Below, piece by piece: positions 54,709 to 64,000 of a stretch of 64,000 nucleotides of DNA (positions are counted from its first letter, which is position 1; the number at the start of each line of letters is the position of its first letter). The notes beneath the pieces were generated by a model. That model saw only the letters and a list, made by a program, of their open reading frames with translations. It was not told the origin of the DNA and made no database searches. The translations under genes and the position numbers were made by a program. Location of the stretch: the NCBI GenBank assembly GCA_027343695.1, contig DAHWKJ010000083.1, positions 1 to 64,000 on the forward strand, in the 5' to 3' direction. The DNA is from Sulfobacillus sp. (lineage in GTDB: Bacteria > Bacillota > Sulfobacillia > Sulfobacillales > Sulfobacillaceae).

Positions 54709-54750
54709 CTTCATATCCTCCCGGCTAAACAGGCTGAGACACACTCGAAC

Positions 54751-54779
54751 ATTTTATCATCGTGAAGGGAGCGTGTCAA
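54751..54779 (-). promoter_or_regulatory. str-operon promoter
   Basis: TTGACA (54774-54779) and TAAAAT (54751-54756), spaced 17 bases: a near-consensus promoter 43 bases before the L7Ae-like gene. It should drive rpsL, rpsG, fusA, tuf and beyond. Confidence 0.85.
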
Positions 54780-54794
54780 CGCGCACGCTCCCTT
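54765..54794 (-). terminator. hairpin after rpoC, overlapping the str promoter
   Basis: AAGGGAGCGTG-CGCGTTGA-CACGCTCCCTT: an 11-pair perfect stem six bases after the rpoC stop, but with no T-run. The -35 of the str promoter lies in its loop and 3' arm. It may be a weak terminator, processing site or mRNA stabiliser. Confidence 0.6.
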
Positions 54795-54799
54795 GATCT

Positions 54800-57700
54800 T
54801 TATCGGTAGAGTTCGGTCTCCGTTTGCTCCAAATTGTCGCTCTGGTCCGAGGTAATCACCACGTTGCGGTAACGGGACATTCCTGTTCCCGCCGGCACCA
54901 ACTTGCCGATGATCACGTTCTCTTTCAATCCCAGCAACGGATCCCGCTTACCTTTGATCGACGCTTCGGTCAGCACCCGGGTGGTTTCTTGGAAGGATGC
55001 TGCCGACAGGAACGAATCCGTCGCCAGCGATGCCTTAGTGATTCCCAAGACCACCGGTTTGGCTACTGCCGGTTGCAATCCCCTAGCCATCACATCCGCG
55101 TTAGCATCCTCAAAGTCAAATCGGTCCACCAAAGCCCCCGGTAACAAGGCCGTGGCTCCGGCCTCATCCACCTTGACCTTGCGCATCATTTGGCGGACCA
55201 TCACTTCAATGTGCTTATCATTGATGTCCACCCCTTGGACCCGGTATACGCGTTGCACTTCATGCAACAGGTATTCCTGCACTCCATGCGGTCCTAGAAC
55301 CCTCAGTAAATCGTGCGGGTTGACCGAGCCCTCGGTAAGTTCTTGACCCTCTGCCACTTCATCACCTTCGCGGACCTTGATCCGAGACCCAAAGGGGATC
55401 GCATACGCCTGGGCTTGAGCTTCACCTTGGGTGTCACTCGACACCACAATTTCTCGACGTCCTTTGTTTTCTCCCAGATGAGCCCTACCTTTGGCCTCCG
55501 CGATGATAGCTTGGCCTTTCGGCTTTCTCGCTTCAAAGAGTTCCTCGACACGCGGTAACCCTTGGGTAATATCGTCTCCCGCCACACCACCCATGTGGAA
55601 TGTCCGCATGGTCAGCTGGGTTCCGGGCTCCCCAATACTTTGCGCCGCGATGATACCCACGGCCTCGCCTACCTCCACAATGTGGCCGGTGGCCAAGTTG
55701 CGGCCGTAACAGGCCACACACACCCCGAATCGAGCTTGGCAAGTGAGCACGGATCGCACGCGAACCTCTGTGAATCCGGCATCGACGATGGCGGTCGCGT
55801 CATCTTCCTCAATCATGTCATTGGTCTGGATGATTGTGGCTCCTGTTTGTGGATGCACCAAAGTCTCTGCCGCCACACGCCCCACTAACCGTTCGTATAA
55901 GACCTCAATGATCTGGCCGCCATCTTTGACATCCGAGACCAATGTCCCCCCGGTACTTCCACAGTCGAGTTCGCGTACAATAACGTCTTGAGCTACATCA
56001 ACCAGACGCCGGGTCAGATAACCTGAGTCGGCGGTTCTCAAAGCTGTGTCCGCCAATCCCTTCCGCGCTCCATGAGTGGACGTGAAGTACTCCAATACGG
56101 TCAGCCCTTCACGGAAGTTCGCCCGAATCGGCAGCTCGATAATACGACCCGAAGGGTCCGCCATTAATCCGCGCATACCAGCTAACTGCGATATCTGCTG
56201 AACGTTACCACGAGCACCAGACGCCACCATCATGTAGACCGAGTTGGTCGGATCCATTTTCTCCATTAAGGCTTGCGTAACCCGCTCTTTAGCTCGGGTC
56301 CAGATCTCGATGACGCGTTCATACCGCTCATCAGCCGTGATAAGACCGCGGCGGTACTGGCGAGCCAGTTGGATGACTTCATCCTCGGCTTCCTGGAGGA
56401 TCGCCCGTTTGGCTTCGGGAATATGAATGTCAGACACCGCGATCGTGACCCCGGCTCGCGTCGCGAAGGCAAAGCCTAGCGCCTTGATTCGGTCTAACAC
56501 TTCTGCTGTAATCTGATTCCCAAACATCCGAAATGTATCGGCCACGATGACCGCCAAGATCTTACGGTCTACCACCTTGTCGATGAAGCGCAGTTCTTTC
56601 GGCAACGCGTCGTTAAACAGGAATCGGCCCAGCGTGGAGGTCCTGCGCTCGCCGTCATAGCGCATCGTCACTTTGGCATGCAGGTCCAGCACCCCAGCAT
56701 GATACGCGAGCTCGCCTTCTTTCAGATCGCTCAAAAACATGCCTTCGCCCTTCACCTTTTCTAGCTCCATGGTGAGGTAGTACGAACCAATAACCATGTC
56801 CTGGGTCGGTGTGACCACGGGACGACCGTCTTTCGGGTTCAGAATATTTTGCGACGATAACATCAAAACCCGGGCCTCAGATTGCGCTTCTGCAGACAAC
56901 GGTACATGCACGGCCATCTGGTCGCCATCAAAGTCCGCATTATAGGCTGTACACACCAGCGGGTGGATCTGAATGGCGCGCCCTTCCACTAATACCGGTT
57001 CGAACGCTTGGATTCCCAATCGGTGCAAGGTAGGGGCTCGGTTTAGCAGAACGGGGTGTTCCCGAATAACATCCTCCAAAACATCCCACACCTCAGGCCG
57101 TACCCGTTCCACCATCCGCTTGGCGGACTTAATGTTATGCGCATAACCTTCATTAACAAGCTTTTTCATCACAAACGGCTTAAAAAGCTCCAGGGCCATT
57201 TCCTTAGGCAGTCCACACTGGTGCATTTTGAGCTTGGGCCCCACCACAATCACGGATCGGCCGGAATAATCCACGCGCTTTCCAAGAAGGTTTTGGCGGA
57301 ATCGCCCCTGTTTGCCTTTGAGCATATCAGACAAAGACTTCAAGGGCCGATTGCCAGGCCCCGTTACGGGACGACCACGGCGGCCATTATCGATCAAAGC
57401 GTCGACGGCTTCTTGTAGCATGCGCTTTTCGTTTCGCACAATAATGTCCGGCGCACCCAGGTCCAGTAGCCGCTTTAACCGATTATTGCGGTTGATCACC
57501 CTTCGGTACAGGTCATTCAGGTCGGAGGTCGCAAATCTACCCCCGTCGAGTTGCACCATCGGGCGCAAATCAGGCGGAATCACGGGAATGACATCGAGGA
57601 TCATCCACTCCGGCCGATTTCCAGACAGCCGGAACGCTTCGACGACTTCCAATCGGCGAATGGCTCGAATCCGACGCTGGCCGCTCGAACTTGTCAGCTC

Positions 57701-58279
57701 CTCACGCAATTCCACAGCCAGGCTCTCGAGGTCAAGTTCCATTAAGAGTTCCTTGACCGCTTCCGCGCCCATTGCCGCGCGGAAGTGCACGCCATACTTT
57801 TCACGGTACTCACGATACTCCGATTCCACCAACAACTGCTTTTTCATCAACGGTGTGGTTCCCGGTTCGATCACCACATACGAAGCGAAGTACAAAACCT
57901 TCTCCAAGGCTCGAGGGGACATATCCAATATCAGCCCCATCCGCGATGGAATGCCTTTGAAATACCAAATATGCGATACCGGAGCGGCCAATTCAATATG
58001 ACCCATCCGCTCCCTACGCACCTTAGAACGCGTGACTTCTACGCCACAGCGGTCACACACCACGCCTTTATAGCGCACACGCTTATACTTACCGCAGTGA
58101 CACTCCCAGTCCTTTTGAGGTCCGAAGATTTTCTCACAAAAGAGCCCTTCACGCTCGGGTTTTAGTGTGCGATAGTTAATGGTTTCGGGCTTTTTCACTT
58201 CGCCCTTGGACCATTCCCGGATTTGCTCAGGTGACGCTAGGGCAATCCGCATCGAGTCAAAGTTATTGACATCCAGCAT
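54800..58279 (-). CDS. rpoC: RNA polymerase beta' subunit
   Basis: 1159 residues. N-terminal zinc site [20 protein letters not shown], the catalytic [14 protein letters not shown] with three Asp coordinating Mg2+, and the second zinc site (CGSTGG...[13 protein letters not shown]) are present; [16 protein letters not shown] is the bridge/trigger-helix region. No large lineage-specific insertion is obvious. Follows rpoB by 20 bp. Confidence 0.98.
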   Translation of the reverse strand: MLDVNNFDSMRIALASPEQIREWSKGEVKKPETINYRTLKPEREGLFCEKIFGPQKDWECHCGKYKRVRYKGVVCDRCGVEVTRSKVRRERMGHIELAAPVSHIWYFKGIPSRMGLILDMSPRALEKVLYFASYVVIEPGTTPLMKKQLLVESEYREYREKYGVHFRAAMGAEAVKELLMELDLESLAVELREELTSSSGQRRIRAIRRLEVVEAFRLSGNRPEWMILDVIPVIPPDLRPMVQLDGGRFATSDLNDLYRRVINRNNRLKRLLDLGAPDIIVRNEKRMLQEAVDALIDNGRRGRPVTGPGNRPLKSLSDMLKGKQGRFRQNLLGKRVDYSGRSVIVVGPKLKMHQCGLPKEMALELFKPFVMKKLVNEGYAHNIKSAKRMVERVRPEVWDVLEDVIREHPVLLNRAPTLHRLGIQAFEPVLVEGRAIQIHPLVCTAYNADFDGDQMAVHVPLSAEAQSEARVLMLSSQNILNPKDGRPVVTPTQDMVIGSYYLTMELEKVKGEGMFLSDLKEGELAYHAGVLDLHAKVTMRYDGERRTSTLGRFLFNDALPKELRFIDKVVDRKILAVIVADTFRMFGNQITAEVLDRIKALGFAFATRAGVTIAVSDIHIPEAKRAILQEAEDEVIQLARQYRRGLITADERYERVIEIWTRAKERVTQALMEKMDPTNSVYMMVASGARGNVQQISQLAGMRGLMADPSGRIIELPIRANFREGLTVLEYFTSTHGARKGLADTALRTADSGYLTRRLVDVAQDVIVRELDCGSTGGTLVSDVKDGGQIIEVLYERLVGRVAAETLVHPQTGATIIQTNDMIEEDDATAIVDAGFTEVRVRSVLTCQARFGVCVACYGRNLATGHIVEVGEAVGIIAAQSIGEPGTQLTMRTFHMGGVAGDDITQGLPRVEELFEARKPKGQAIIAEAKGRAHLGENKGRREIVVSSDTQGEAQAQAYAIPFGSRIKVREGDEVAEGQELTEGSVNPHDLLRVLGPHGVQEYLLHEVQRVYRVQGVDINDKHIEVMVRQMMRKVKVDEAGATALLPGALVDRFDFEDANADVMARGLQPAVAKPVVLGITKASLATDSFLSAASFQETTRVLTEASIKGKRDPLLGLKENVIIGKLVPAGTGMSRYRNVVITSDQSDNLEQTETELYR

Positions 58280-58299
58280 TCAACCAGTCCCCTCCCGGA

Positions 58300-61200
58300 T
58301 TAGAACTCGTCTTCGTCTTCTTCTTCGACCTCAGAATCGGTGCTTTCCGAATCTTGGTCTTCCTGAGCCGTGTCTACCTGCGGTCCCTTGCGTAAAAAGG
58401 CATACGCGGTTTCCGCCTCACGATCGAAGTTCATCCCCGCACCCGGCTCAAATGATTCCGGCCGACCCCCCACGGAGTCCTCCATCAAGCGATGGAGATC
58501 TTGCCCCTCTGACTCCTCCGTGTTCTCGGGCAGTAACTCAAAGGGTCGCCCATCATTAACGGGTTCATCATCGAGCTCACGCAGCTCAATCTCTTCATCG
58601 AGCTCGTTAAGAATCTTCACGTCTAAACCAAGACTCTGAAGTTCCTTAATGAGGACCTTGAAGGATTCGGGCACCCCAGGTTCTGGGACATTTTCCCCTT
58701 TCACGATCGCTTCATACGTCTTCACGCGGCCTACAATGTCATCGGATTTTACGGTGAGCAACTCTTGGAGCGTGTAGGCGGCCCCATAAGCCTCTAGCGC
58801 CCAAACCTCCATCTCTCCAAAACGCTGCCCCCCGAACTGCGCCTTACCACCAAGCGGCTGTTGGGTGACCAACGAGTATGGGCCGGTGGAACGAGCATGG
58901 ATCTTGTCATCCACCAAGTGCGCCAGTTTCAGCATGTACACAATCCCCACCGTAATTTCACGGTCAAACGACTCCCCGGTGCGGCCATCGTAAAGCACCG
59001 TCTTGCCGCTTTCCGGAAGATTGGCACGTCGCAACATCCCCAACATGTCCTTTTCTCTGGCGCCATCGAAGACCGGCGTCGCCACTTTAAGTCCCAAAGC
59101 CCGAGCTGCCCAACCCAGATGTGTTTCCAGCACCTGCCCAATATTCATGCGGCTAGGCACGCCCAGTGGGTTTAAGACAATCTCGACGGGGGTTCCATCG
59201 GGTAAGAACGGCATATCTTCCTCAGGGAGAATTCGCGAAATGACTCCCTTATTCCCATGACGTCCGGCCATCTTGTCGCCTTCGGAAATCTTTCGCTTTT
59301 GGGCGATATACACTTGCACCAACTGGTTGACGCCCGGCGACAACTCGTCGCCTTGTTCTCGCGTAAAGACCTTGACGTCCACAATAATCCCCGACTCCCC
59401 ATGGGGTACTCGCAGCGAGGTGTCTCGGACTTCCCGCGCCTTTTCTCCAAAAATCGCCCGCAATAGACGTTCTTCCGCTGTTAGTTCGGTTTCGCCCTTC
59501 GGAGTAACCTTGCCCACCAAGATGTCGCCAGGACGGATCTCAGCTCCAATCCGGATAATTCCGCGGTCGTCAAGGTCTCGAAGCACCTCTTCCCCCACGT
59601 TGGGGATATCCCGGGTAATTTCTTCCGGACCCAACTTGGTGTCCCGCGCATCGCATTCATACTCTTCAATATGAATCGATGTAAACACGTCATCCTTCAC
59701 CAACTTCTCGCTGAGCAAAATCGCATCTTCGTAGTTGTAACCTTCCCACGGCATGAAAGCCACCAATACATTGCGACCCAGCGCCAACTCTCCCTTATCG
59801 GTTGAGGGCCCATCGGCAATGACATCGCCAGCGCGAACCCGCTGTCCTTTACGAGCGATAGGCTTTTGATTGATGCAGGTGCCTTGGTTGGACCGGGTAA
59901 ATTTGAGCAACTTGTGGGTCGAGATGGTATGGTCATCGTTCTTAATGACTATCTGGTCGGCTGCCACCCGATCGACAATCCCGTCTTTTCCCGCAATCGC
60001 CACCACCCCAGAATCCCGAGCCGCTTTGCCTTCCATACCAGTTCCTACCACAGGAGAATCGGTGACCAGAAGCGGCACCGCCTGGCGTTGCATGTTGGCC
60101 CCCATCAAGGCTCGGTTGGCGTCGTCGTGCTCCAAAAACGGAATTAACGCGGTCGCAATGGACACCACCTGTTTTGGAGACACATCCATGAAGTCCACTC
60201 GATTGGGGGTTTCCTCCAAAATTTCGTGACGCGACCGCACGGTCACTCGTTCAGCCAGAAAGTGCCCGTCTTCCGCCAATGGTTCGTTGGCCTGGGCGAT
60301 AACGGTGTCATCTTCTTCATCGGCCGTCAGGTAGACAATATCCGCGGTGACCATCCCTTGTTCCTTGTCCACTCGCCGATACGGAGTTTCGATAAACCCA
60401 AATTCATTAATCCGGGCAAATGTCGACAAAGAACCAATCAGCCCGATGTTGGGTCCTTCAGGGGTTTCAATCGGGCACATCCGGCCATAATGGGAATGGT
60501 GCACGTCACGGACTTCGAATCCCGCACGTTCTCGCGACAGTCCCCCCGGTCCTAATGCTGAAAGTCGACGCTTGTGCGTAAGCTCGGCCAACGGATTGGT
60601 CTGGTCCATGAACTGAGACAACTGTGACGATCCAAAAAACTCTTTGACCGCTGCCACCACGGGGCGAATGTTAATCAGGGCTTGGGGCGTAATCGATTCC
60701 ATATCTTGAATGGTCATCCGCTCCCGGACCACCCGTTCCATCCGGCTCAAACCCACTCGAAATTGATTCTGCAACAATTCTCCCACCGAACGCAGCCGCC
60801 GGTTCCCCAAGTGGTCAATGTCATCCGTGGTTCCAATGCGTTCAAAAAGTGTCATCATGTAGTTTAAACAGGCGACAATATCGTCGCGCGTAATGGTTTT
60901 GTTGCCGGTCTCAGGAAGACCGTTCGACACCACGAGGACCTGCTGTCCGTTGTGCAGTTCGACTAAGATTTGGTGGACATGGGCGGCATCGAGCATTTCT
61001 GCCGTGACGCGGTCGATGTGATCCCCTTCCCGAACCAAAATCTCTCCAGTTTCCGGGTGCACTACAGTCTCTTTGGCAGTGGTTCCCACGACCCGGCGCC
61101 TCAACCCCAGCTTTTTATTGATCTTGTATCGACCAACGCCTGCAAGGTCGTAACGCTTGGGTTCGAAAAACAGCGACTGCAAGAGGCTCCGCGAACTCTC

Positions 61201-61938
61201 CACGGTAGGAGGTTCACCCGGGCGCAAGCGCCGATAAATTTCGATCAAGGCTTCTTCTTCATTTTTTGTGGTGTCTTTCTCTAACGTGGTACGAATTCGC
61301 GCGTCGTCCCCTAACATCTCGATAATTTGCGCATCCGTACCAAAGCCCAAAGCCCGCATTAAAATGGTTGCAGGCAATTTACGCGTCCGATCAATCCGCA
61401 CCGATAGAACATCGTTGCTATCTGATTCAAATTCCAACCATGCTCCCCGATTAGGAATAATCGTGGCGAAAAAGAGAGGCTTGCCGGATGCGTCGAGCTG
61501 TTCACCAAAGTACACCCCAGGCGAGCGCACCAGTTGGCTCACGATGACCCGCTCGGCTCCATTAATAATAAATGTGCCCTTATCCGTCATAAGCGGAAAG
61601 TCGCCCATGAACACGTCTTGTTCCTTAACCTCTCCGGTTTCTTTGTTAATCAGCCGGACCCGCACATGTAAAGGGGCGGAATAGGTTACGTCGCGCGCCT
61701 TACACTCCTCAACGCTATATTTTTCGGGCTTCAGCGCATAGTCTACAAACTCGAGAATCAGGTTCCCCGTAAAGTCTTGAATCGGAGAAATATCCCGAAA
61801 CATGTCTTTAAGACCCTCTCGCAAAAACCACTTGTAGGAGTTCTGCTGAATCTCGATGAGGTTCGGCATGGTCAAAACCTCGTTGATGCTAGCGAAACTC
61901 AGGCGTTCAGGACGCACACTCTCCAGGGGATACGCCAT
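58300..61938 (-). CDS. rpoB: RNA polymerase beta subunit
   Basis: 1212 residues. The rifampicin region contains [32 protein letters not shown] with sensitive-type residues; the C-terminus has [37 protein letters not shown] highly acidic C-terminal tail ([15 protein letters not shown]) extends beyond the usual end. Confidence 0.98.
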   Translation of the reverse strand: MAYPLESVRPERLSFASINEVLTMPNLIEIQQNSYKWFLREGLKDMFRDISPIQDFTGNLILEFVDYALKPEKYSVEECKARDVTYSAPLHVRVRLINKETGEVKEQDVFMGDFPLMTDKGTFIINGAERVIVSQLVRSPGVYFGEQLDASGKPLFFATIIPNRGAWLEFESDSNDVLSVRIDRTRKLPATILMRALGFGTDAQIIEMLGDDARIRTTLEKDTTKNEEEALIEIYRRLRPGEPPTVESSRSLLQSLFFEPKRYDLAGVGRYKINKKLGLRRRVVGTTAKETVVHPETGEILVREGDHIDRVTAEMLDAAHVHQILVELHNGQQVLVVSNGLPETGNKTITRDDIVACLNYMMTLFERIGTTDDIDHLGNRRLRSVGELLQNQFRVGLSRMERVVRERMTIQDMESITPQALINIRPVVAAVKEFFGSSQLSQFMDQTNPLAELTHKRRLSALGPGGLSRERAGFEVRDVHHSHYGRMCPIETPEGPNIGLIGSLSTFARINEFGFIETPYRRVDKEQGMVTADIVYLTADEEDDTVIAQANEPLAEDGHFLAERVTVRSRHEILEETPNRVDFMDVSPKQVVSIATALIPFLEHDDANRALMGANMQRQAVPLLVTDSPVVGTGMEGKAARDSGVVAIAGKDGIVDRVAADQIVIKNDDHTISTHKLLKFTRSNQGTCINQKPIARKGQRVRAGDVIADGPSTDKGELALGRNVLVAFMPWEGYNYEDAILLSEKLVKDDVFTSIHIEEYECDARDTKLGPEEITRDIPNVGEEVLRDLDDRGIIRIGAEIRPGDILVGKVTPKGETELTAEERLLRAIFGEKAREVRDTSLRVPHGESGIIVDVKVFTREQGDELSPGVNQLVQVYIAQKRKISEGDKMAGRHGNKGVISRILPEEDMPFLPDGTPVEIVLNPLGVPSRMNIGQVLETHLGWAARALGLKVATPVFDGAREKDMLGMLRRANLPESGKTVLYDGRTGESFDREITVGIVYMLKLAHLVDDKIHARSTGPYSLVTQQPLGGKAQFGGQRFGEMEVWALEAYGAAYTLQELLTVKSDDIVGRVKTYEAIVKGENVPEPGVPESFKVLIKELQSLGLDVKILNELDEEIELRELDDEPVNDGRPFELLPENTEESEGQDLHRLMEDSVGGRPESFEPGAGMNFDREAETAYAFLRKGPQVDTAQEDQDSESTDSEVEEEDEDEF

Positions 61939-62031
61939 CCACTGTCAGCTCCTTGTTCTCCGATTTGGTTTCCTAAAAATGACATGGGATGAATTGGCTT
62001 ATAAAATATGGCAAGTTTAAACAGTATCACA

Positions 62032-62075
62032 AGCCCACCCTCAGGTCAAGGGCAATCGCGACCTGAAGGAGGGCT
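62032..62075 (-). other. large hairpin between rplL and rpoB
   Basis: On the minus strand AGCCCTCCTTCAGGTC...GACCTGAGGGTGGGCT forms an interrupted ~15-pair stem with a 12-base loop, without a T-run. A partial attenuator or RNase processing site here is known in other bacteria, where it lets L7/L12 be made in excess over RNA polymerase. Confidence 0.6.
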
Positions 62076-62095
62076 TCTGTGTTACTGTCTAAGCC

Positions 62096-62482
62096 TTATT
62101 TCACTTGCGCCGTGGCGCCAGCTTCCTCAAGCTTAGCTTTTGCCGCTTCGGCATCCGCCTTAGCGATCTTTTCTTTAACAGGCTTGGGAGCTCCATCGAC
62201 CAAAGCTTTGGCTTCGGTCAAAGATAGGCCCGTCAATTCACGTACGGCTTTAATGACTTGGACCTTCTTGTCGCCAGCGCCAGTTAAGATGACGTCAAAC
62301 TCTGTCTGTTCAACCTCTTCCGCCGCACTCGCGCCACCTGCTGCCGCAGGAGCAGCTGCCGCCACGGCGACCGGGGCTGCCGCGGTCACGCCAAACTCCT
62401 CTTCCAATGCTTTAACCAACTGCGACAGTTCAAGCACGTTCATGCCCTTTACTAACTCAATAATTTCTTCGACCTTTGCCAT
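62096..62482 (-). CDS. rplL: 50S ribosomal protein L7/L12
   Basis: 128 residues from ATG 62482 (AGGAGGAAG upstream; the track TTG is one codon early). N-terminal dimerisation domain [28 protein letters not shown], an Ala-rich hinge (~40-60), and the factor-binding C-terminal domain ending [20 protein letters not shown]. Confidence 0.98.
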   Translation of the reverse strand: MAKVEEIIELVKGMNVLELSQLVKALEEEFGVTAAAPVAVAAAAPAAAGGASAAEEVEQTEFDVILTGAGDKKVQVIKAVRELTGLSLTEAKALVDGAPKPVKEKIAKADAEAAKAKLEEAGATAQVK

Positions 62483-62510
62483 CAATCTTCCTCCTCCGAG
62501 ACCCTGGAAA

Positions 62511-63041
62511 TTACGCCGGATTCTCTTGTTCTTTTTGGATGCGCACCTGGTCCAAGACCCGCGCTAAGTTGCCTAACGGAGCATTTAATACCCATGCCAG
62601 CTGTTGAATCGGGGCATTGAAGGTTCCCACCACTTTACTGAGGAGCACCTCACGACTGGGCAAATCTGAAAGTTCACGAACTCCTCGCGCATCGAAGGCT
62701 TGTTTGCCTAAGATGCCCGCTTTGATTTCAATCTTTCGCAGTTCCCGCGCTGCCTGCGACATCATCTTGGCAGGAGCTACGGGATCGTCGTACGAAAAAG
62801 CGACCGCAGTCGGTCCTTTTAAGAACGGGTCTAGTCCTTCGATCCCCACCTCGTTGGCCGCCCGTTGAATCAGAGTGTTTTTGATGACTTTGAGCGTCAC
62901 ACCGCTTTTGCGCAATTGGGCTCGTAACTGGCCGAATTGTTGCACGGTAATCCCACGGTAATCTGCGAGCACCACACCTTGAGCACTCTCAAGGTTTTGG
63001 CGCGTCTCTTCAATAACCGCCGCTTTTTGGGGTGTTGGCAT
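62511..63041 (-). CDS. rplJ: 50S ribosomal protein L10
   Basis: 176 residues: [25 protein letters not shown] at the N-terminus is the L10 signature; the C-terminal helix binds L7/L12 dimers. GAGGAGGTG lies upstream of ATG 63041. L10 with L7/L12 represses its own mRNA through the leader upstream. Confidence 0.98.
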   Translation of the reverse strand: MPTPQKAAVIEETRQNLESAQGVVLADYRGITVQQFGQLRAQLRKSGVTLKVIKNTLIQRAANEVGIEGLDPFLKGPTAVAFSYDDPVAPAKMMSQAARELRKIEIKAGILGKQAFDARGVRELSDLPSREVLLSKVVGTFNAPIQQLAWVLNAPLGNLARVLDQVRIQKEQENPA

Positions 63042-63118
63042 TGGTTCACCTCCTCAAAAAAAATAACCTCAACCCGAAGACAGGGAGAGGAAATGGCATC
63101 AAATCCATTCCAAATTTC

Positions 63119-63170
63119 TACCTGGATGGGAGATTAAGCCGCGATGCGGCACCCATCGTCTTGGGCTACG
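63119..63170 (-). ncRNA. L10 leader (r-protein autoregulatory RNA)
   Basis: On the minus strand CCCAAGACGATGGGTGCCGC...GCGGCTTAATCTCCCATCCAGGTA reproduces the L10-leader pattern: a CCAAGAC-type kink-turn element, a GC hairpin (GCCGC/GCGGC), TTAAT and the closing CCAGGT strand. It lies about 80 bases before rplJ on the same transcript. Confidence 0.75.
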
Positions 63171-63176
63171 AGGATG

Positions 63177-63206
63177 ACCATACCATATTGAGAAGAAGAC
63201 CGTCAA
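63177..63206 (-). promoter_or_regulatory. promoter of rplJL-rpoBC
   Basis: TTGACG (63201-63206), an 18-base spacer and TATGGT (63177-63182) with an upstream TG (extended -10), just before the L10 leader. The start of transcription would fall right at the leader 5' end. Confidence 0.65.
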
Positions 63207-63375
63207 GGAAATTTGCCGCTCGTCAGAGATGCCTCACAACACGACGAGGGCGACGTGCGGGGTGACGACCGCGGGACAACATCCCGGGCAATTTGGGCCG
63301 GGCTCCGAGGATCACCCGACGCAAAGCGCATGATGTGCCGATATTCGGCCGCGTTCGTAGCCCCTACCGGATAGC

Positions 63376-63927
63376 CTAGGCCCGGTCCCCGGGCCACGTA
63401 CGGACCGCTTGCCAGTGCGAACCCTCACGCTGCACTTGGTACACATCGGGATGGGTCAGATGGGCCCAAGTCTTGAATCCTACCGTCGGGTCGAGGTGGT
63501 GCAGCAAGAGCGTCAGGAGGTTTCCATGCGTAACCAGGACCACACGGTCCTGCGGCGCTTCCACGGCATCCTGCCAAGCCCCTATGGCCCGCTCCGCGGC
63601 GGTGCGGCTCGACTCGCCGCCCGGGAAGGTGAGGCCAGGATTGGTAAAGGTGGATTGCAGGGCCTCAAGCCAATTGTCCAACGGTTGCCCCGACAACACC
63701 CGCTCAACCAACCGGTCATCGGTTTCCACCGGGAGGCCTAGTTGGGCGGCCAACGGTTCCAAAGTCATCCGTGCGCGCCGATAGGGACTAGTGATGAGCC
63801 GTTGGGGTTGGCGCGGCACCAAGAACTTCGCAAGATCCTCTGCTTGCTGCATTCCCCGGGGCGTCAACGCGGCGTCGGGATCCTGGCCGAATGCCGCCGC
63901 ATGGCGGACCACCCATAACTGTTTGAT
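63376..63927 (-). CDS. histidine-phosphatase (phosphoglycerate mutase-like) family protein
   Basis: The track starts at GTG 63912, but the family N-terminus (KQLWVVRHAAAFG) needs three or more residues upstream; the codon where Met is expected is ATC 63925-63927, eight bases after AGGAG. So either ATC is the start codon, or GTG 63912 is used at the cost of a truncated first strand. The 183-residue protein has VVRHAAAFG (catalytic His), SPYRRARMTLEPLAAQ, a Glu in ERVLSG and VTHGNLLTLLLH (second His). A SixA/PhoE-like phosphatase of unknown substrate. Confidence 0.8.
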   Translation of the reverse strand: MKQLWVVRHAAAFGQDPDAALTPRGMQQAEDLAKFLVPRQPQRLITSPYRRARMTLEPLAAQLGLPVETDDRLVERVLSGQPLDNWLEALQSTFTNPGLTFPGGESSRTAAERAIGAWQDAVEAPQDRVVLVTHGNLLTLLLHHLDPTVGFKTWAHLTHPDVYQVQREGSHWQAVRTWPGDRA

Positions 63928-64000
63928 GTGATTGGCTCCTTTCCTAAGAATTCCAAAATAGCGGACACGGCATCGCGGTGCGTGGTCCGGATCCCATCGG
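63866..64000 (-). other. possible 3' end of an upstream gene (right edge)
   Basis: A minus-strand frame is open from the window edge to about 63866 (reading THRDAVSAILEFLGKEP near its start), overlapping the phosphatase 5' end by ~60 bp. It reads like protein but is too short to name. Confidence 0.25.

Noticed and set aside
63203-63397. 64-residue minus-strand ORF after the histidine phosphatase
   Set aside because: Overlaps the phosphatase 3' end and the rplJ promoter, and its sequence is low-complexity Pro/Ser/Arg without homology signals.

Overview
The window looks like chromosomal DNA of a Gram-positive Firmicute, most likely a Sulfobacillus-type moderate thermophile. This is an inference from gene content and protein style: Cys4 zinc versions of S4, S14, L36 and Adk; a merged rplJL-rpoBC-str-S10-spc-alpha supercluster ending in ecfA1-ecfA2-ecfT-truA; a CwlD-like amidase and arginase near rpsI; AGGAGG ribosome sites with many GTG/TTG starts. 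I see no rRNA, tRNA, CRISPR array or intact insertion sequence.

Layout. 1-9.7 kb holds metabolic and housekeeping genes: anmK, a SirB1-like protein, a HAD phosphatase, molybdenum cofactor genes mobA-mobB-moeA, a beta-lactamase-fold serine hydrolase, an ArsC/Spx-like oxidoreductase, a Fur-family regulator and argF. 9.7-10.8 kb is decayed DNA with a frameshifted acetyltransferase and an NRAMP transporter fragment. 10.8-16.7 kb has a NicO-like membrane protein with a second Fur-family regulator, an M20 amidohydrolase, arginase, a cell-wall amidase and an XRE-TPR regulator. rpsI-rplM follow, with their own promoter.

17.6-32.2 kb is an accessory block lying between rplM and truA, which are neighbours in many Firmicutes. 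It contains an AMP-forming ligase, a 2-hydroxyacid dehydrogenase, an ABC-2 exporter with an attenuator-like leader, a methyltransferase, an NDUFA9-like protein, two corrinoid genes (pduO-type adenosyltransferase, cobB), a MarR-controlled efflux operon and proline dehydrogenase. From 32.1 kb to 63.0 kb everything is on the minus strand: truA, the ECF module and the whole ribosomal protein/RNA polymerase/translation factor supercluster, starting at an L10-leader-like RNA upstream of rplJ. A histidine phosphatase lies at the right edge.

The most interesting signal is at 7863-8201. The ORF track shows only a 71-residue C-terminal piece, but the reading frame continues upstream through a single in-frame TGA to an ATG with a strong ribosome site. 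The TGA sits exactly where this family has the first Cys of its CxxC redox motif (TGA-Ser-Thr-Cys). A perfect 7-bp hairpin with a G-starting loop begins 16 nt after it, as expected of a bacterial SECIS element. This is a candidate selenoprotein encoded directly downstream of a Fur-family regulator. The second is a leader upstream of the ABC exporter (22411-22596): a 24-codon leader ORF, a mutually exclusive antiterminator and a Rho-independent terminator, suggesting ribosome-mediated attenuation.
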